Below, in pieces: positions 1 to 11,881 of a stretch of 64,000 nucleotides of DNA. Made by a program: the position numbers and the translations under genes. The DNA is taken from positions 1,696,001-1,760,000 of the forward strand of contig NZ_JACVAU010000001.1 in NCBI RefSeq assembly GCF_014852005.1. Reading direction: 5' to 3'. Source of the stretch: Pseudoxanthomonas sp. PXM03 (GTDB lineage: Bacteria; Pseudomonadota; Gammaproteobacteria; Xanthomonadales; Xanthomonadaceae). The notes below the pieces were generated by a model. That model ran no database searches. It worked only from the letters and a program-made list of their open reading frames with translations, and had not been told where the DNA came from. Positions within the stretch are counted from its first letter, which is position 1. Each line of letters begins with the position of its first letter.

Positions 1-1088
1 TTCTCGACGATGGCGCGGTCCTTGATGGCGTGCATGCCCAGGATGGCGCTCTGCGGCGGGTTGACGATGGGCGTGGACATCAGCGAGCCGAAGGTGCCGC
101 CGTTGGTGATCGTGAAGGTGCCACCCTGCAGGTCTTCCAGGCCCAGCTTGCCGTCGCGCGCCTTCTTGGCGTACTCGGCGATGCCCTTCTCGATGTCGCC
201 GAAGCCCATGCGCTCGACATTGCGCAGCACCGGCGTGACCAGGCCCTTCTCGGTGGAGACGGCGATCGAGATGTCGGCATAGCCGTGGTAGATGATGTCG
301 CTGCCATCGACCGAGGCGTTGACCACCGGGTGGCGCTGCAGCGCGTTGGCGGCGGCCTTGGCGAAGAAGCTCATGAAGCCGAGCTTGATGCCGTTGGCCT
401 TCACGAAGTCGTCCTGCAGCTCCTTGCGCATCTCCATGACCTTGGCCAGGTTGACTTCGTTGAACGAGGTCAGCATGGCGATGGAGTTCTTGGACTGCAT
501 CAGGCGCTCGGCGATGCGCGTGCGGATGCGGGTCATCGGCACGCGCTCTTCCGGACGCGCGCCGCCACTGACGCCGGCGGTCTTGCCGCTGGCGTAGTTG
601 ATGAGGTCTTCCTTGGTCACGGCGCCCTTGCGGCCGGTGCCTTCGACGTTGGCCGGGTCGATGCCCTGGGTGACGGCGGTGAAGCGCGCGCCCGGGGGCA
701 GGCCGTCGGTGCCGGCGGCAGCGGCGGCCGGCTTGGTGCTGGACGGCGCGGCAGCGTCGGCCTTGGCGGCCTCGGCCTTCGGCTGCACTTCCTGCGCACC
801 GGCGGCGGGCTTCTTCTCTTCGGCGGCAGCGGGCGCGGCGGCAGCCACGGCACCTTCTTCGATGATGGCCAGCAACTGCTGGCTGGTCACCGTGTCGCCT
901 TCCTTGAACTTGATTTCCTTCAGCACGCCATCGACGGGCGAGGGCACTTCCAGCACGACCTTGTCGGTTTCCAGGTCCATCAGGTTCTCGTCGCGCTTGA
1001 CCGCGTCGCCCACCTTCTTGTGCCAGGCGGCGATGGTGGCATCGGAGACGGACTCGGGCAGAACCGGAACTTTGACTTCAGTGGCCAT
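1..1088 (-). CDS. sucB: 2-oxoglutarate dehydrogenase E2, dihydrolipoyl succinyltransferase (C-terminus beyond window)
   Basis: E2 core of the 2-oxoglutarate dehydrogenase complex; it transfers succinyl from lipoamide to CoA in the TCA cycle. About 362 codons are present and the C-terminus lies beyond base 1. The N-terminus is a lipoyl domain with the acceptor lysine in DLETDKVVLEVPSP (around residues 38-51). An Ala/Pro/Lys-rich linker follows, then a peripheral-subunit-binding segment (ANVEGTGRKGAVTKEDLI), then the catalytic acyltransferase domain beginning near RVPMTRIRTRIAERL. The catalytic His/Asp motif is cut off. The ATG at 1088 has AGGACG upstream. It lies 43 bp downstream of sucA on the same strand, the usual sucA-sucB order. 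Confidence 0.96.
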   Translation of the reverse strand, partial: MATEVKVPVLPESVSDATIAAWHKKVGDAVKRDENLMDLETDKVVLEVPSPVDGVLKEIKFKEGDTVTSQQLLAIIEEGAVAAAAPAAAEEKKPAAGAQEVQPKAEAAKADAAAPSSTKPAAAAAGTDGLPPGARFTAVTQGIDPANVEGTGRKGAVTKEDLINYASGKTAGVSGGARPEERVPMTRIRTRIAERLMQSKNSIAMLTSFNEVNLAKVMEMRKELQDDFVKANGIKLGFMSFFAKAAANALQRHPVVNASVDGSDIIYHGYADISIAVSTEKGLVTPVLRNVERMGFGDIEKGIAEYAKKARDGKLGLEDLQGGTFTITNGGTFGSLMSTPIVNPPQSAILGMHAIKDRAIVE

Positions 1089-1131
1089 GGGATGGGACGT
1101 CCTGGTGGTGTTGTTCTAGGAATCTTGGGGT

Positions 1132-3960
1132 TTATTCGGCAACGTTGTCGTTGCCGAGCTTGTTGACCAGCGCATCGGCGACCAGCTTCAGCTGTTCCTC
1201 GACGTGCTCGGCGAAATGGCCGGCGGCGGGCGAGGGCGAACGCGGACGGCCCGCGTAATGCAGCGATTGCTTGTCGGACAGGCAGGCCTGCAGGTGATGC
1301 TTGATCTGGTACCACGCACCCTGGTTCTGCGGCTCTTCCTGGCACCAGACCACTTCGGTGGCCTTGCCGTAGCGCTTGAGTTCGGCAGCCAGCTGCTCAC
1401 GCGGGAACGGGTAGAGCTGCTCGATGCGCAGGATGGCGACGTCGTCCTGACCGCGCTTCTGCTGGTCTTCCACCAGGTCGTAGTAGACCTTGCCCGAGCA
1501 GGCCACGACGCGCTTGACCTTCTTGGCATCGGCGCCGGCGTCGGGGATCAGATGCTGGAATTCGCCATTGGCCAGTTCGTCCAGGGTGGACACGGCCAGC
1601 TTGTGGCGCAGCAGCGACTTCGGCGTCATCACCACCAGCGGCTTGCGGGTGGTCATGCGCATCTGGCGGCGCAGCATGTGGTAGCACTGGGCGGGCGTGG
1701 TCGGCACGCAGACCAGCATGTTCTCCAGCGCGCACAGCTGCAGGAAGCGCTCCAGGCGTGCGGAGCTGTGCTCCGGGCCCTGGCCTTCGTAACCATGCGG
1801 CAGCAGCAGGGTCAGCCCGCTGATGCGGCCCCACTTGGCTTCGCCAGCGGCGATGAACTGGTCGATCACCACCTGCGCACCATTGGCGAAGTCGCCGAAC
1901 TGCGCTTCCCAGATGCACAGCGTGTTGGGATCCGTGGTCGAGAAGCCGTACTCGAACGCCATCACCGCTTCCTCGCTGAGCAGCGAGTCGATGACGGTCG
2001 CCTGTTCCGGCTGCTCCACCAGTTGGCGCAGCGGCAGGTAATAGCTGTCGGTCTTCTGGTCGTGCAGGATCGCGTGGCGGTGGAAGAACGTGCCGCGCCC
2101 CGCATCCTGGCCGACCAGGCGCAGGCCATTGCCTTCCGCCAGCAGCGTGGCGTAGGCCAGGTTCTCGGCGAAGCCCCAGTCGGCCGGCTGTTGGCCGGCG
2201 GCCATCTTCACGCGGTCTTCGTAGATCTTCGCTACGCGCGGATGCAGCACCACGCCGGCCGGGATCGTGGTGATGATCTTCGCCAGCGAGTCCAGCGAGG
2301 TGCGCTTGACCTTGGTGTCGACCGGATCGCTGAGCTTGCCGGACAGGTAGCGCGACCAGTCGATCGCCAGCTCGTCGCCCTTCTGCTTGGCCAACTCGGT
2401 GGTGTATTCGCCGGAATCCAGCTTGTTGCGGTATTCGTCCACCAGCGCCTTGCCGCCCTCGGTGGGGATGATGCCCGCGCTTTCCAGCTTGGCGGCATAC
2501 ATCTCGCGGGTGGTCGCGTGCTTGCGGATGGTCTGGTACATCACCGGCTGCGTCGCAGCGGGTTCGTCCGCCTCGTTGTGGCCGTGGCGGCGGTAGCACA
2601 CCAGATCGATCACCACGTCCTTCTTGAACTGCTGGCGGAAGTCGTACGCCATCTGCGCCACGAAGACCACCGCTTCCGGATCGTCACCGTTCACATGGAA
2701 CACGGGGGCGCCGACCATCTTGGCGACATCCGTGCAGTACATGGTGGAACGGGCGTCTTCCTTGTTGCTGGTGGTGAAGCCGATCTGGTTGTTGATCACG
2801 ACATGCAGCGTGCCGCCGACGGCAAAGCCGCGCGCCTGCGACATCTGGAACAGCTCCATCACCACGCCCTGGCCCGCGAACGCGGCGTCGCCATGCATGA
2901 TGATCGGCAGCACGGTCTGGCGCGCGGCGTCGGTGCGGCGCTCCTGGCGCGAACGCACGCTGCCGGCCACGACCGGGTCGACGATTTCCAGGTGCGAGGG
3001 ATTGAACGCCAGCGCGAGGTGGACCGGGCCGCCGGGCGTGGCGATGTCGGCGGAGAAGCCCATGTGGTACTTCACGTCGCCGGCGTGGGCCAGGCTGTTG
3101 TCGTGTTCGAACTTGCCTTCGAACTCGTCGAACAACTTGCGCGGACTCTTGCCCAGGGTGTTGACCAGCACGTTGAGGCGGCCGCGGTGGGCCATGCCGA
3201 CCACGATGTCCTTGACCCCGCCTTCGCCCGCGCTGCGGATCATGGTGTCGAGCAGCGGGATCAGCGCGTCGCCGCCTTCCAGCGAGAAGCGCTTCTGGCC
3301 CACGTATTTGGTATGCAGGTAGCGTTCCAGGCCCTCGGCCGCCGTCAGGCGCTCCAGCGTGCGGCGCTTGGCCTCCGCGGACAGGCCGAACTGGCCACCG
3401 GCGGTTTCCAGACGCTGGTACAGCCACTGGCGCTGGTCGACTTCCGGGATATGCATGAACTCGACGCCGATGGGGCCGGTGTAGGCCGCCTTCAGCCGAG
3501 CCAGCAGGTCACGCAGCTTCATGCGCGTGTTGCCGCCGACATTGCCGGTGCTGAACTCGCTGTCGAGATCGCGTTCGGAAAGGTTGTGGAAGGCCAGGTC
3601 CAGGTCCGGCGGATTGACCGGCGGGGTCAGGCCCAGCGGGTCGAGCTGCGCCCCCAGGTGCCCGCGCGAACGATAGGCGGTGATCAGGCGACCCACGTTG
3701 CGCTCGCGCTCGTCGCCGCCGGCGGCCACGACATGGCCGTTGTTGGCGGCCTGACGGGCGGCGTCGGTGATCTGCTGGATCACCACCGAATGCGGGACAT
3801 CACCCGCCTCGTGGCCCTTGAATCCGTCGAAGTAGGCCTTCCACTTGGGGCCCACGCTGTCCGGGGCGACGAGGTATTGCTCGTACAGGTCTTCGACGTA
3901 GGAGGCGTTGCCCCCGTTGAGCTGCGAGGATTGCGCGAACTGCTTCAGGAGATTGTCCAC
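1132..3960 (-). CDS. sucA: 2-oxoglutarate dehydrogenase E1 component
   Basis: Thiamine-diphosphate-dependent decarboxylase that starts the 2-oxoglutarate dehydrogenase reaction. From the GTG at 3960 it is 942 residues, the size expected for the family. The E1 N-terminal segment NASYVEDLYEQYL (about 18-30) is followed by the active-site motif AHRGRLN (257-263), FNPSHLE (319-325), HGDAAFAGQG (356-365), NNQIGFTT (390-397) and VNGDDPEA (423-430). The frame stays open to an ATG at 4008, which would add 16 residues (MGRKRPLDYPQHAIAI). I prefer the GTG because DNLLKQFAQSS looks like the conserved family start, but neither start has a convincing ribosome-binding site. It is followed by sucB. Confidence 0.95.
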   Translation of the reverse strand: MDNLLKQFAQSSQLNGGNASYVEDLYEQYLVAPDSVGPKWKAYFDGFKGHEAGDVPHSVVIQQITDAARQAANNGHVVAAGGDERERNVGRLITAYRSRGHLGAQLDPLGLTPPVNPPDLDLAFHNLSERDLDSEFSTGNVGGNTRMKLRDLLARLKAAYTGPIGVEFMHIPEVDQRQWLYQRLETAGGQFGLSAEAKRRTLERLTAAEGLERYLHTKYVGQKRFSLEGGDALIPLLDTMIRSAGEGGVKDIVVGMAHRGRLNVLVNTLGKSPRKLFDEFEGKFEHDNSLAHAGDVKYHMGFSADIATPGGPVHLALAFNPSHLEIVDPVVAGSVRSRQERRTDAARQTVLPIIMHGDAAFAGQGVVMELFQMSQARGFAVGGTLHVVINNQIGFTTSNKEDARSTMYCTDVAKMVGAPVFHVNGDDPEAVVFVAQMAYDFRQQFKKDVVIDLVCYRRHGHNEADEPAATQPVMYQTIRKHATTREMYAAKLESAGIIPTEGGKALVDEYRNKLDSGEYTTELAKQKGDELAIDWSRYLSGKLSDPVDTKVKRTSLDSLAKIITTIPAGVVLHPRVAKIYEDRVKMAAGQQPADWGFAENLAYATLLAEGNGLRLVGQDAGRGTFFHRHAILHDQKTDSYYLPLRQLVEQPEQATVIDSLLSEEAVMAFEYGFSTTDPNTLCIWEAQFGDFANGAQVVIDQFIAAGEAKWGRISGLTLLLPHGYEGQGPEHSSARLERFLQLCALENMLVCVPTTPAQCYHMLRRQMRMTTRKPLVVMTPKSLLRHKLAVSTLDELANGEFQHLIPDAGADAKKVKRVVACSGKVYYDLVEDQQKRGQDDVAILRIEQLYPFPREQLAAELKRYGKATEVVWCQEEPQNQGAWYQIKHHLQACLSDKQSLHYAGRPRSPSPAAGHFAEHVEEQLKLVADALVNKLGNDNVAE

Positions 3961-4047
3961 GATGGCGATGGCGTGCTGTGGGTAGTCGAGGGGGCGCTTG
4001 CGGCCCATATCGCGCTGAGTCTCACGCGCATGGACGAAAACCCGGAA

Positions 4048-4053
4048 ATTATA
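4048..4053 (-). promoter_or_regulatory. Candidate -10 box of sucA
   Basis: A perfect TATAAT on the minus strand lies about 90 bp upstream of the GTG start of sucA, in an A+T-rich patch of an otherwise GC-rich spacer. I see no good -35 hexamer at 16-18 bp. Assignment to sucA is by position only. Confidence 0.45.
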
Positions 4054-4146
4054 CCCCCATGCCGGGAGGGGGGCGTAACCGGATTGGACTAAAGGCGCAG
4101 GTTGCGGGCAGGCGATGCGGCCGGGCGTGGCGACGGCGGTGCCTGA

Positions 4147-5058
4147 TCAGATGCCCAGCGCACGGTATTCGGTCACCGGACGCGCACGCTCCCACATCCG
4201 GGTGAACTCGTCGCTCAGCTGGCGGGCACGGCCGGCATGCGTCAGGCCGGCTTCGCCGTCGAAGCGATGGCCCAGCGGCCGGTGGTAGTAGCCGTGATCA
4301 TCGTTGGCGACGAAGGCGGCCGTATAAGACAGGTCGACCGGGTCCTGCACTTCGCGGAAGGCGAACACGCTGGGCAGGCGCTGCCCGAGCCCGATCAGGG
4401 GAGCCAGCATGCGCTGGGGCGTGCCGGCATCCTGCAGCAGCACCTGGATCTGTGCGCCTGTCTGGCGGGTGGCGAAATGGCGGACTGCATCCACGACAGA
4501 TGGAGCATCCCACAGCCCCGGGTCCAGCGCGCGACTGCAGATCACCAGCGTCCGTCGGGCCTGGGCCACGATGGCCGTGGTGATGGCGACTGCTTCGGCG
4601 CGATGGGCGATGGTGGCGGGTCCGGACAATGTGCGGCGCATGCCCTGGTGCTCGATGCCGGCTTCGAAGAAGCGCTCGCCTTCGGGCAGGAAACCCTGGC
4701 GGGCGTAGAAGCCTTCGGCATCGACCTGTGCGTGCAGTGACACGTCGGGCCAGTGGCGACGGCGCGCTTCCTCCAGCAGCGCGCCCAGCATGGCCGCGCC
4801 GACCCCCCGGCCACGCCAGGCCGGGAGCACCGCCATGCGACCGATCCGGTGGTCGGGCGTCAGGCGCGCAGTGCCGATGGCCTGCCCGGCGCCGTTGCGG
4901 GCGAGCACGTGGTGGCAGAGCGGGTCCAGCGCATCGCGCTCCAGATCGCGGGGGACCTGCTGTTCCTGCACGAACACGGCATCCCGTACCTCGTGCAGTA
5001 GCGCGGAGGTGGTGGCGTAGTCGACGGCTTCGACGTGGTAGTCCTGCGCGGCCTTCAT
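4147..5058 (-). CDS. GNAT-family N-acetyltransferase with C-terminal extension
   Basis: 303 residues. The first half is a GNAT domain: the acetyl-CoA-binding motif is visible in GRMAVLPAWRGRGVGAAML (about residues 72-90, with R-G-R-G-V-G). A second strand region follows (FYARQGFLPEGERF), as in small E. coli ElaA/YjcF-like acetyltransferases. The second half (about 150-303) resembles a phospholipase-D-like or uncharacterised domain (TLVICSRALDPGLWD) that I cannot name with confidence. The ATG overlaps the stop of the upstream cupin gene by 4 bp (ATGA), so the two are translationally coupled. The substrate is unknown; coupling to a putative ribosomal oxygenase could mean a macromolecular target, but that is inference. 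Confidence 0.8.
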   Translation of the reverse strand: MKAAQDYHVEAVDYATTSALLHEVRDAVFVQEQQVPRDLERDALDPLCHHVLARNGAGQAIGTARLTPDHRIGRMAVLPAWRGRGVGAAMLGALLEEARRRHWPDVSLHAQVDAEGFYARQGFLPEGERFFEAGIEHQGMRRTLSGPATIAHRAEAVAITTAIVAQARRTLVICSRALDPGLWDAPSVVDAVRHFATRQTGAQIQVLLQDAGTPQRMLAPLIGLGQRLPSVFAFREVQDPVDLSYTAAFVANDDHGYYHRPLGHRFDGEAGLTHAGRARQLSDEFTRMWERARPVTEYRALGI

Positions 5059-6305
5059 GCGTCTTCGTCCTGCGGGTCGGGATCGTCGTCGTCGAACGCC
5101 AGCTGGTAGTGGCCCTGCGCGGCGAGCGCCATCACCGCGTCGCGGCCGGCATCGCTGAGCGCACCGTACGTGGTGCTATCCAGTCCTTCCAGCGCCGCCA
5201 ACTGCTGGGCGTCCTTCACCGGCAGGGCATAGTCCAGGCCATTGCAGAACAGGCTGGCGCCCTGGCGGCGGCGGCGCCATGCGAAACGCGAGAAGGGATG
5301 ACGCAACAGGCGTGCTCCCTGTTGCAGGTCCCATTCCATCTCGATGCGGGACGGCGTCTCCGGCGCGGGCATGACATCGCCGGACGCGCGATACGTGGTG
5401 ATGAAGCGGCCGAACCAGTCCCCCACGAGGTCGGGGTCGTTCATGCGCAGGGCATTCAGCGCCTCGACCACGCGTTCCATCGCACGGGCGTCGATTTCGT
5501 TGGGGTCCTGCGGAGCCGTCAGGTCTTCGTCGTGATAACGCACGGCCTCGTCGGCCTCGGCGATGAGCGTGTCCAGGTAGTCGCCGATCAGTTCCGCCGA
5601 CGAGGGCGCGCGCATGCCTACCGAGAACGTCAGGCAGGCGTTTTCCGCCACGCCGTGGTGGGGCACCAGCGGCGGCAGGTAGAGCATGTCGCCTGGCGAC
5701 AACACCCACTCGTGCGTGGCATTGAAGTCGCGGAGCAGCTTGATCGCCACATCGTCCTGGAATGCCAGGTTGGGGGCCGCATTTCCCATCGCCACGCTCG
5801 CATCGATCATCCAGCGCCGTTCACCCTGTGCCTGCAGCAGGAACACGTCGTAGTGGTCCACGTGCGCGCCGACCGAACCGCCGGTGGCGGCGAAGCTGAT
5901 CATGATGTCGTCCACGCGCCAGCGCGGAAGGAAGCGGAACTGCTCCAGCAGCGCGCGTACGTCGGGATCCCACTTGTCCACGTCCTGCACCAGCAGGGTC
6001 CAGTCATGGTGCGGCAGGCCGGGGAAATCCTCTTCCTGGAAGGGGCCCGTGCGTACATCCCACGTGCCGGTGTCGCGGTCCAGGCTGATCAGCCGGGCCA
6101 GGACGCCTTCCTCGCAGGCCAGCCCGGCGAGGTCTTCAGGCTGCACCGGGGTCTCGAAATCCGGGAACGCATTGCGGATCAGCAGTGGCCGCTTGTGCCA
6201 GTAATCGCGCAGGAAGCGTTCGGCATGCATGCCGAGCGGGAAATCGCGGGTCGCATCGATCTCGAAGGGAAGGGAGGAGGACCGCGAGGACTTTTTCTTG
6301 TTCAT
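5055..6305 (-). CDS. JmjC/cupin-domain protein, ribosomal-oxygenase type (YcfD/RoxA-like)
   Basis: 416 residues from the ATG at 6305. It resembles the YcfD/RoxA 2-oxoglutarate/Fe(II) oxygenases, which hydroxylate an arginine of ribosomal protein L16. The iron-binding HxD is seen in GAHVDHYDVF (His148, Asp150), with the distal histidine in LPPLVPHHGV (His216/217). A C-terminal winged-helix-like tail is also typical of the family. MNKKKSSRSSS is the favoured start. An ATG at 6338 would add 11 residues, and neither start has a good ribosome-binding site. It overlaps the downstream acetyltransferase gene by 4 bp. Specificity for L16 is inferred from family resemblance only. Confidence 0.85.
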   Translation of the reverse strand: MNKKKSSRSSSLPFEIDATRDFPLGMHAERFLRDYWHKRPLLIRNAFPDFETPVQPEDLAGLACEEGVLARLISLDRDTGTWDVRTGPFQEEDFPGLPHHDWTLLVQDVDKWDPDVRALLEQFRFLPRWRVDDIMISFAATGGSVGAHVDHYDVFLLQAQGERRWMIDASVAMGNAAPNLAFQDDVAIKLLRDFNATHEWVLSPGDMLYLPPLVPHHGVAENACLTFSVGMRAPSSAELIGDYLDTLIAEADEAVRYHDEDLTAPQDPNEIDARAMERVVEALNALRMNDPDLVGDWFGRFITTYRASGDVMPAPETPSRIEMEWDLQQGARLLRHPFSRFAWRRRRQGASLFCNGLDYALPVKDAQQLAALEGLDSTTYGALSDAGRDAVMALAAQGHYQLAFDDDDPDPQDEDA

Positions 6306-6407
6306 GGGTTCGGATTCGCGCGGCGGCAAACCGGGCATGGGAGAGGGTGACCAGCGTCGCGAAGGACAAGGCGCCGGGCATTGATGCCGATCAAGGCGAC
6401 GCGCTCG

Positions 6408-7304
6408 TCAGGGCGATGGCGTGGCGGCTTCATCGGCGAGCCGTTTGTCCAGGCGCACGGTGGCGGACTGCGCATACGCGCGGCAGGCGGCGGCGTCCAC
6501 GAGCGGACTGTCCGCACGGGGGCCGATCCGCGTCCACAGGCGGCTCGCGGACGGGTGGGGCGTGACGAGAATGCCGCAGTCGAGCGCGGCGATGCGTGCC
6601 AGCGTGTCGCGGAAGGCCGCGACGTAGCCTGGATGCGCGGCGTCGTCGCTGTAGCGGTACACATCGTCGGAGATCGCGGTCAGGCTGTCGGCGTAGACCA
6701 TCGGGTGGCAGGCGTCGCCTTCACAGGAGCGCCAGGTCCAACTGGTGCCGCCGGGTGTATGCCCGGGCGACGCGACCGCTTGCAGGGCCAGCGAGCCGAC
6801 GCGCACCACGCCGTCATCGGCGAGCGTGATGACATTCCCGACCGGTGTGATGGGTTCCGCCACCTCCAACTGCGGGTCGCGGCGGTCCGGCATGCCGCGC
6901 TTCAACGTGTCCACGGCGGGTGCGCGCGCATACACGGGTGCGCCGGTGGCACGCTGCAACTCCGCCAGGCTGCCGGCATGGTCGTAGTGCTCATGCGAGA
7001 ACACGATGGCGCGCACATCCTCCGGCTTGAAGCCGAGCGTCCGGATGTTGGCAAGGATCTGCGCGCCGGCCTGCGGCGTGGCGGCGTCGACCAGGATGTG
7101 GCCTTCGTCGGAGGTCACCAGCAGTGCGCTGATGCCGCAGGTGCCGACGTACCACGTGTTGCCGTAGACCCGCAGCGGCGTGGCAGGGTCGTTCCAGCCG
7201 GCGTCATCGGTGCAGGCCTTGGCGGCAGGCGTGTCGGAGGCGAGCGCGGCGATCGGAAGGGCGAGGGCAAGCAAACCGCAGAGCAGCGTGGCGCGGAACA
7301 TCAT
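6408..7304 (-). CDS. Subclass B3 metallo-beta-lactamase
   Basis: 298 residues with a signal peptide (cleavage near ALA-SD, residue 23), so exported to the periplasm. The zinc ligands of a B3 enzyme are all present: HEHYDH (His104, His106, Asp108, His109), His182 in [13 protein letters not shown] and His250 in LVTPHPSAS. The segments [11 protein letters not shown] and GTSWTW are characteristic of subclass B3 rather than of generic MBL-fold hydrolases. It starts with ATGATG overlapping the TGA of the VOC gene, so it is translated as part of a purB-VOC-lactamase series. No ampR-type regulator lies beside it. The expected reaction is hydrolysis of beta-lactams including carbapenems; activity of this sequence is unproven. 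Confidence 0.88.
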   Translation of the reverse strand: MMFRATLLCGLLALALPIAALASDTPAAKACTDDAGWNDPATPLRVYGNTWYVGTCGISALLVTSDEGHILVDAATPQAGAQILANIRTLGFKPEDVRAIVFSHEHYDHAGSLAELQRATGAPVYARAPAVDTLKRGMPDRRDPQLEVAEPITPVGNVITLADDGVVRVGSLALQAVASPGHTPGGTSWTWRSCEGDACHPMVYADSLTAISDDVYRYSDDAAHPGYVAAFRDTLARIAALDCGILVTPHPSASRLWTRIGPRADSPLVDAAACRAYAQSATVRLDKRLADEAATPSP

Positions 7305-7699
7305 GTGGCAATCTCGTCGTAGCCGCGATTGACGAACTGCAGCAGGCACCAGCCATGGCCCCAGGGGTCGGCCAGGCGGACGATGCGGCCCCAGTTCGTC
7401 TCGCGGATGGGGGTTTCCTGTACCAGACCCGCCTGCAGGGCGCGGTCGAGGGCAGGTTCAAGGGATTCCACCACCACGTCCAGGTGCACGGGCGTCCAGT
7501 GGCGGGTGTAGTCGCGCAGCGCGTCCGTCGTCGCGACGGAACCCGCGGCGTTCTGCAGCAGGTAGATGGGTGCCTGCGCACCCAGCAGTTCCACGCCACC
7601 ATCGCCGAAACGGCGCGCGGCGACCAGGCCGAATGCGTGCGTGTAGAGCGTTTCCGCAGCGGCCAGGTCGGATACGTCGATGTTGATCAGCAGGTGCAT
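7301..7699 (-). CDS. VOC-family protein (glyoxalase/bleomycin-resistance fold)
   Basis: 132 residues with the paired beta-alpha-beta-beta-beta layout of the vicinal-oxygen-chelate fold. It opens with [19 protein letters not shown] and closes with the typical [12 protein letters not shown] strand. Possible metal ligands are Asp or His near the start, Glu in [10 protein letters not shown] and the C-terminal segment, but the set is not clear enough to name an enzyme. It begins 26 bp after the purB stop and its TGA overlaps the ATGATG of the B3 lactamase. The family includes lyases, dioxygenases and antibiotic-sequestering proteins, so function is open. Confidence 0.8.
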   Translation of the reverse strand: MHLLINIDVSDLAAAETLYTHAFGLVAARRFGDGGVELLGAQAPIYLLQNAAGSVATTDALRDYTRHWTPVHLDVVVESLEPALDRALQAGLVQETPIRETNWGRIVRLADPWGHGWCLLQFVNRGYDEIAT

Positions 7700-7725
7700 C
7701 GTCGTCCCGTCCGGCTCGGCCCCGG

Positions 7726-10671
<2,946 letters not shown>

Positions 10672-10686
10672 GGGTGTCGCCGCGCG

Positions 10687-11112
10687 TCAGTCGCGCGGCG
10701 GCCACTCGCCCGGGATCTTCGTCCCCGACAGCATCGCCAGCGCGCCTTCGCACATCTGCTGCTTCTGCTCGGGCGTCCCGGTGTCCAGCCGGCCCAGTCG
10801 TTGGGCCAGGGTGCGCTCCCGGTATCCGGCCAGCGTGTCGCCGGGTTCGAATTCGGCCAGTGTCAGCAGCCGTCCTCGTTCAATCTGGTCCTGGTGGGTG
10901 TTGACGTAGCGGAAGTACGCCGGTGCGGCGCGCTGCAGGTAGGTGGCATCGGTCGCGACACACTTCTCGATCAACACCGGCATCGCGAACGTCGCGACGT
11001 AGGCGATATGGTCCTGGAACGCGCGTTCGCGCACTGGATCGGCGGCATCCGCCGCATGCGCGGTGGAGATGCCCAGGGCGACAGCCAGGGCGATGGGCAA
11101 TAGTGGCTTCAT
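10687..11112 (-). CDS. Uncharacterised secreted protein
   Basis: 141 residues with a clear signal peptide (MKPLLPIALAVALGISTAHA, cut near residue 20). The mature part is helical and charged, with two cysteines (in EKCVATD and QQMCEGAL) that could form a disulphide in the periplasm. I recognise no family. It is the last gene of the minus-strand run beginning at 16797 and sits 79 bp after the last DUF2884-like gene, beyond an 18-bp perfect palindrome that may limit read-through. It converges on fumC with only 15 bp between the stops. Confidence 0.75.
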   Translation of the reverse strand: MKPLLPIALAVALGISTAHAADAADPVRERAFQDHIAYVATFAMPVLIEKCVATDATYLQRAAPAYFRYVNTHQDQIERGRLLTLAEFEPGDTLAGYRERTLAQRLGRLDTGTPEQKQQMCEGALAMLSGTKIPGEWPPRD

Positions 11113-11152
11113 GTCTTTTCCGCAGGGTAGGTATGCGCGCTAGGGCGCTGGC

Positions 11153-11170
11153 GCGCCGCCCGGGCGGCGC
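11153..11170. repeat. 18-bp perfect palindrome between two operon genes
   Basis: GCGCCGCCCGGGCGGCGC is a perfect inverted repeat in the 79-bp spacer between the DUF2884-like lipoprotein gene and the downstream secreted-protein gene. It would form a very stable RNA hairpin. It lacks a T tract, so it looks like a processing or attenuation structure rather than a canonical terminator. Confidence 0.6.
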
Positions 11171-11200
11171 GGGAGGCGTCAACGGGAGGCGTCAACGGGA
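11171..11200. repeat. 13-bp direct tandem repeat spanning a stop codon
   Basis: GGCGTCAACGGGA occurs at 11175-11187 and again at 11188-11200, preceded by a further GGGA. On the minus strand the second unit encodes the last codons and TGA of the DUF2884-like lipoprotein; the first repeats them just past the stop. It looks like a slippage duplication. Confidence 0.8.
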
Positions 11201-11866
11201 GGGGGCTTCCGCCGGTTCGGCGGCTGCGGCCGCATCGGCTTCCGCCGCCGCGTTCACGTTCGAGCCGTCCTTCGCATCACCGTGGATGGTTTCGCCGATC
11301 GCGCGTCCGACGTCTTCACCTGCGGCATAGCTGCTGCTCTGGCTGCTGCGACAATCCTCGACGTCATCCAGGTCCATCGTCGCGTACGGCTGGAACGAGG
11401 GCAGTGACGCGGCGAGATCCTGCTGCGCCTTGTACAGGCCGGGCAGGCGCTCGCAGATCTTCATGGCCTCGGCTTCCACCTTCTTCGCTTCAGATTCGAT
11501 CTGCTGCTCGATCTGGTCCGGATTGCCGCTGAAGATGCCTTTCACTGCAGCACCGACGGCCTTGCCCGCCAGCTTGGCGCCTTCCTTGCCCGTCGCGATG
11601 CCCGCATCGGCAATACCGCCGAGTTCACGGTGGTAGGCCACCAGCAGCGTGCGCTGGGCATCAGTCACCTCGACCGTCTTGCCGTCGATGATGAAGTCGC
11701 CCTTGGCCGAGATCTCCGCCTTCGGGTGACCGGTGGCGTTGAGCTTGAGGTTCTGGCCCCACAAGGCACCGGAGACTTCGGCGCTGTCGCCTGGCTGCGG
11801 GCCCCGCGAACACGCGGCCAGCAACAGGAGGGAGAGTGCCGACGCGATCGGAATGATGCGGTTCAT
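11192..11866 (-). CDS. DUF2884-like lipoprotein (paralogue 1)
   Basis: 224 residues with a lipoprotein signal (SLLLLAAC, Cys19). A core resembling the E. coli YggN/DUF2884 family follows: KAEISAKGDFIIDGKTVEVTDAQRTLLVAYHRELG, then a glycine/alanine-rich helical stretch. It ends in the segment LPSFQPYATMDLDDVEDC, shared with the two paralogues upstream in the run. Two cysteines (ICERLPGL and DVEDC) are conserved among the three copies and may form a disulphide. The C-terminus is low-complexity Ala/Glu. It lies 15 bp after the solenoid gene. Envelope location is clear; function is unknown. The DUF2884 assignment is by eye. Confidence 0.8.
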   Translation of the reverse strand: MNRIIPIASALSLLLLAACSRGPQPGDSAEVSGALWGQNLKLNATGHPKAEISAKGDFIIDGKTVEVTDAQRTLLVAYHRELGGIADAGIATGKEGAKLAGKAVGAAVKGIFSGNPDQIEQQIESEAKKVEAEAMKICERLPGLYKAQQDLAASLPSFQPYATMDLDDVEDCRSSQSSSYAAGEDVGRAIGETIHGDAKDGSNVNAAAEADAAAAAEPAEAPSR

Positions 11867-11881
11867 GTCGTTCCTTGAAAG

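Noticed and set aside
1204-4092. Open frame of 962 codons opposite sucA, and the similar one at 28917-30842 opposite the DUF885 gene
   Set aside because: Antisense shadows of conserved genes without plausible composition or ribosome-binding sites.
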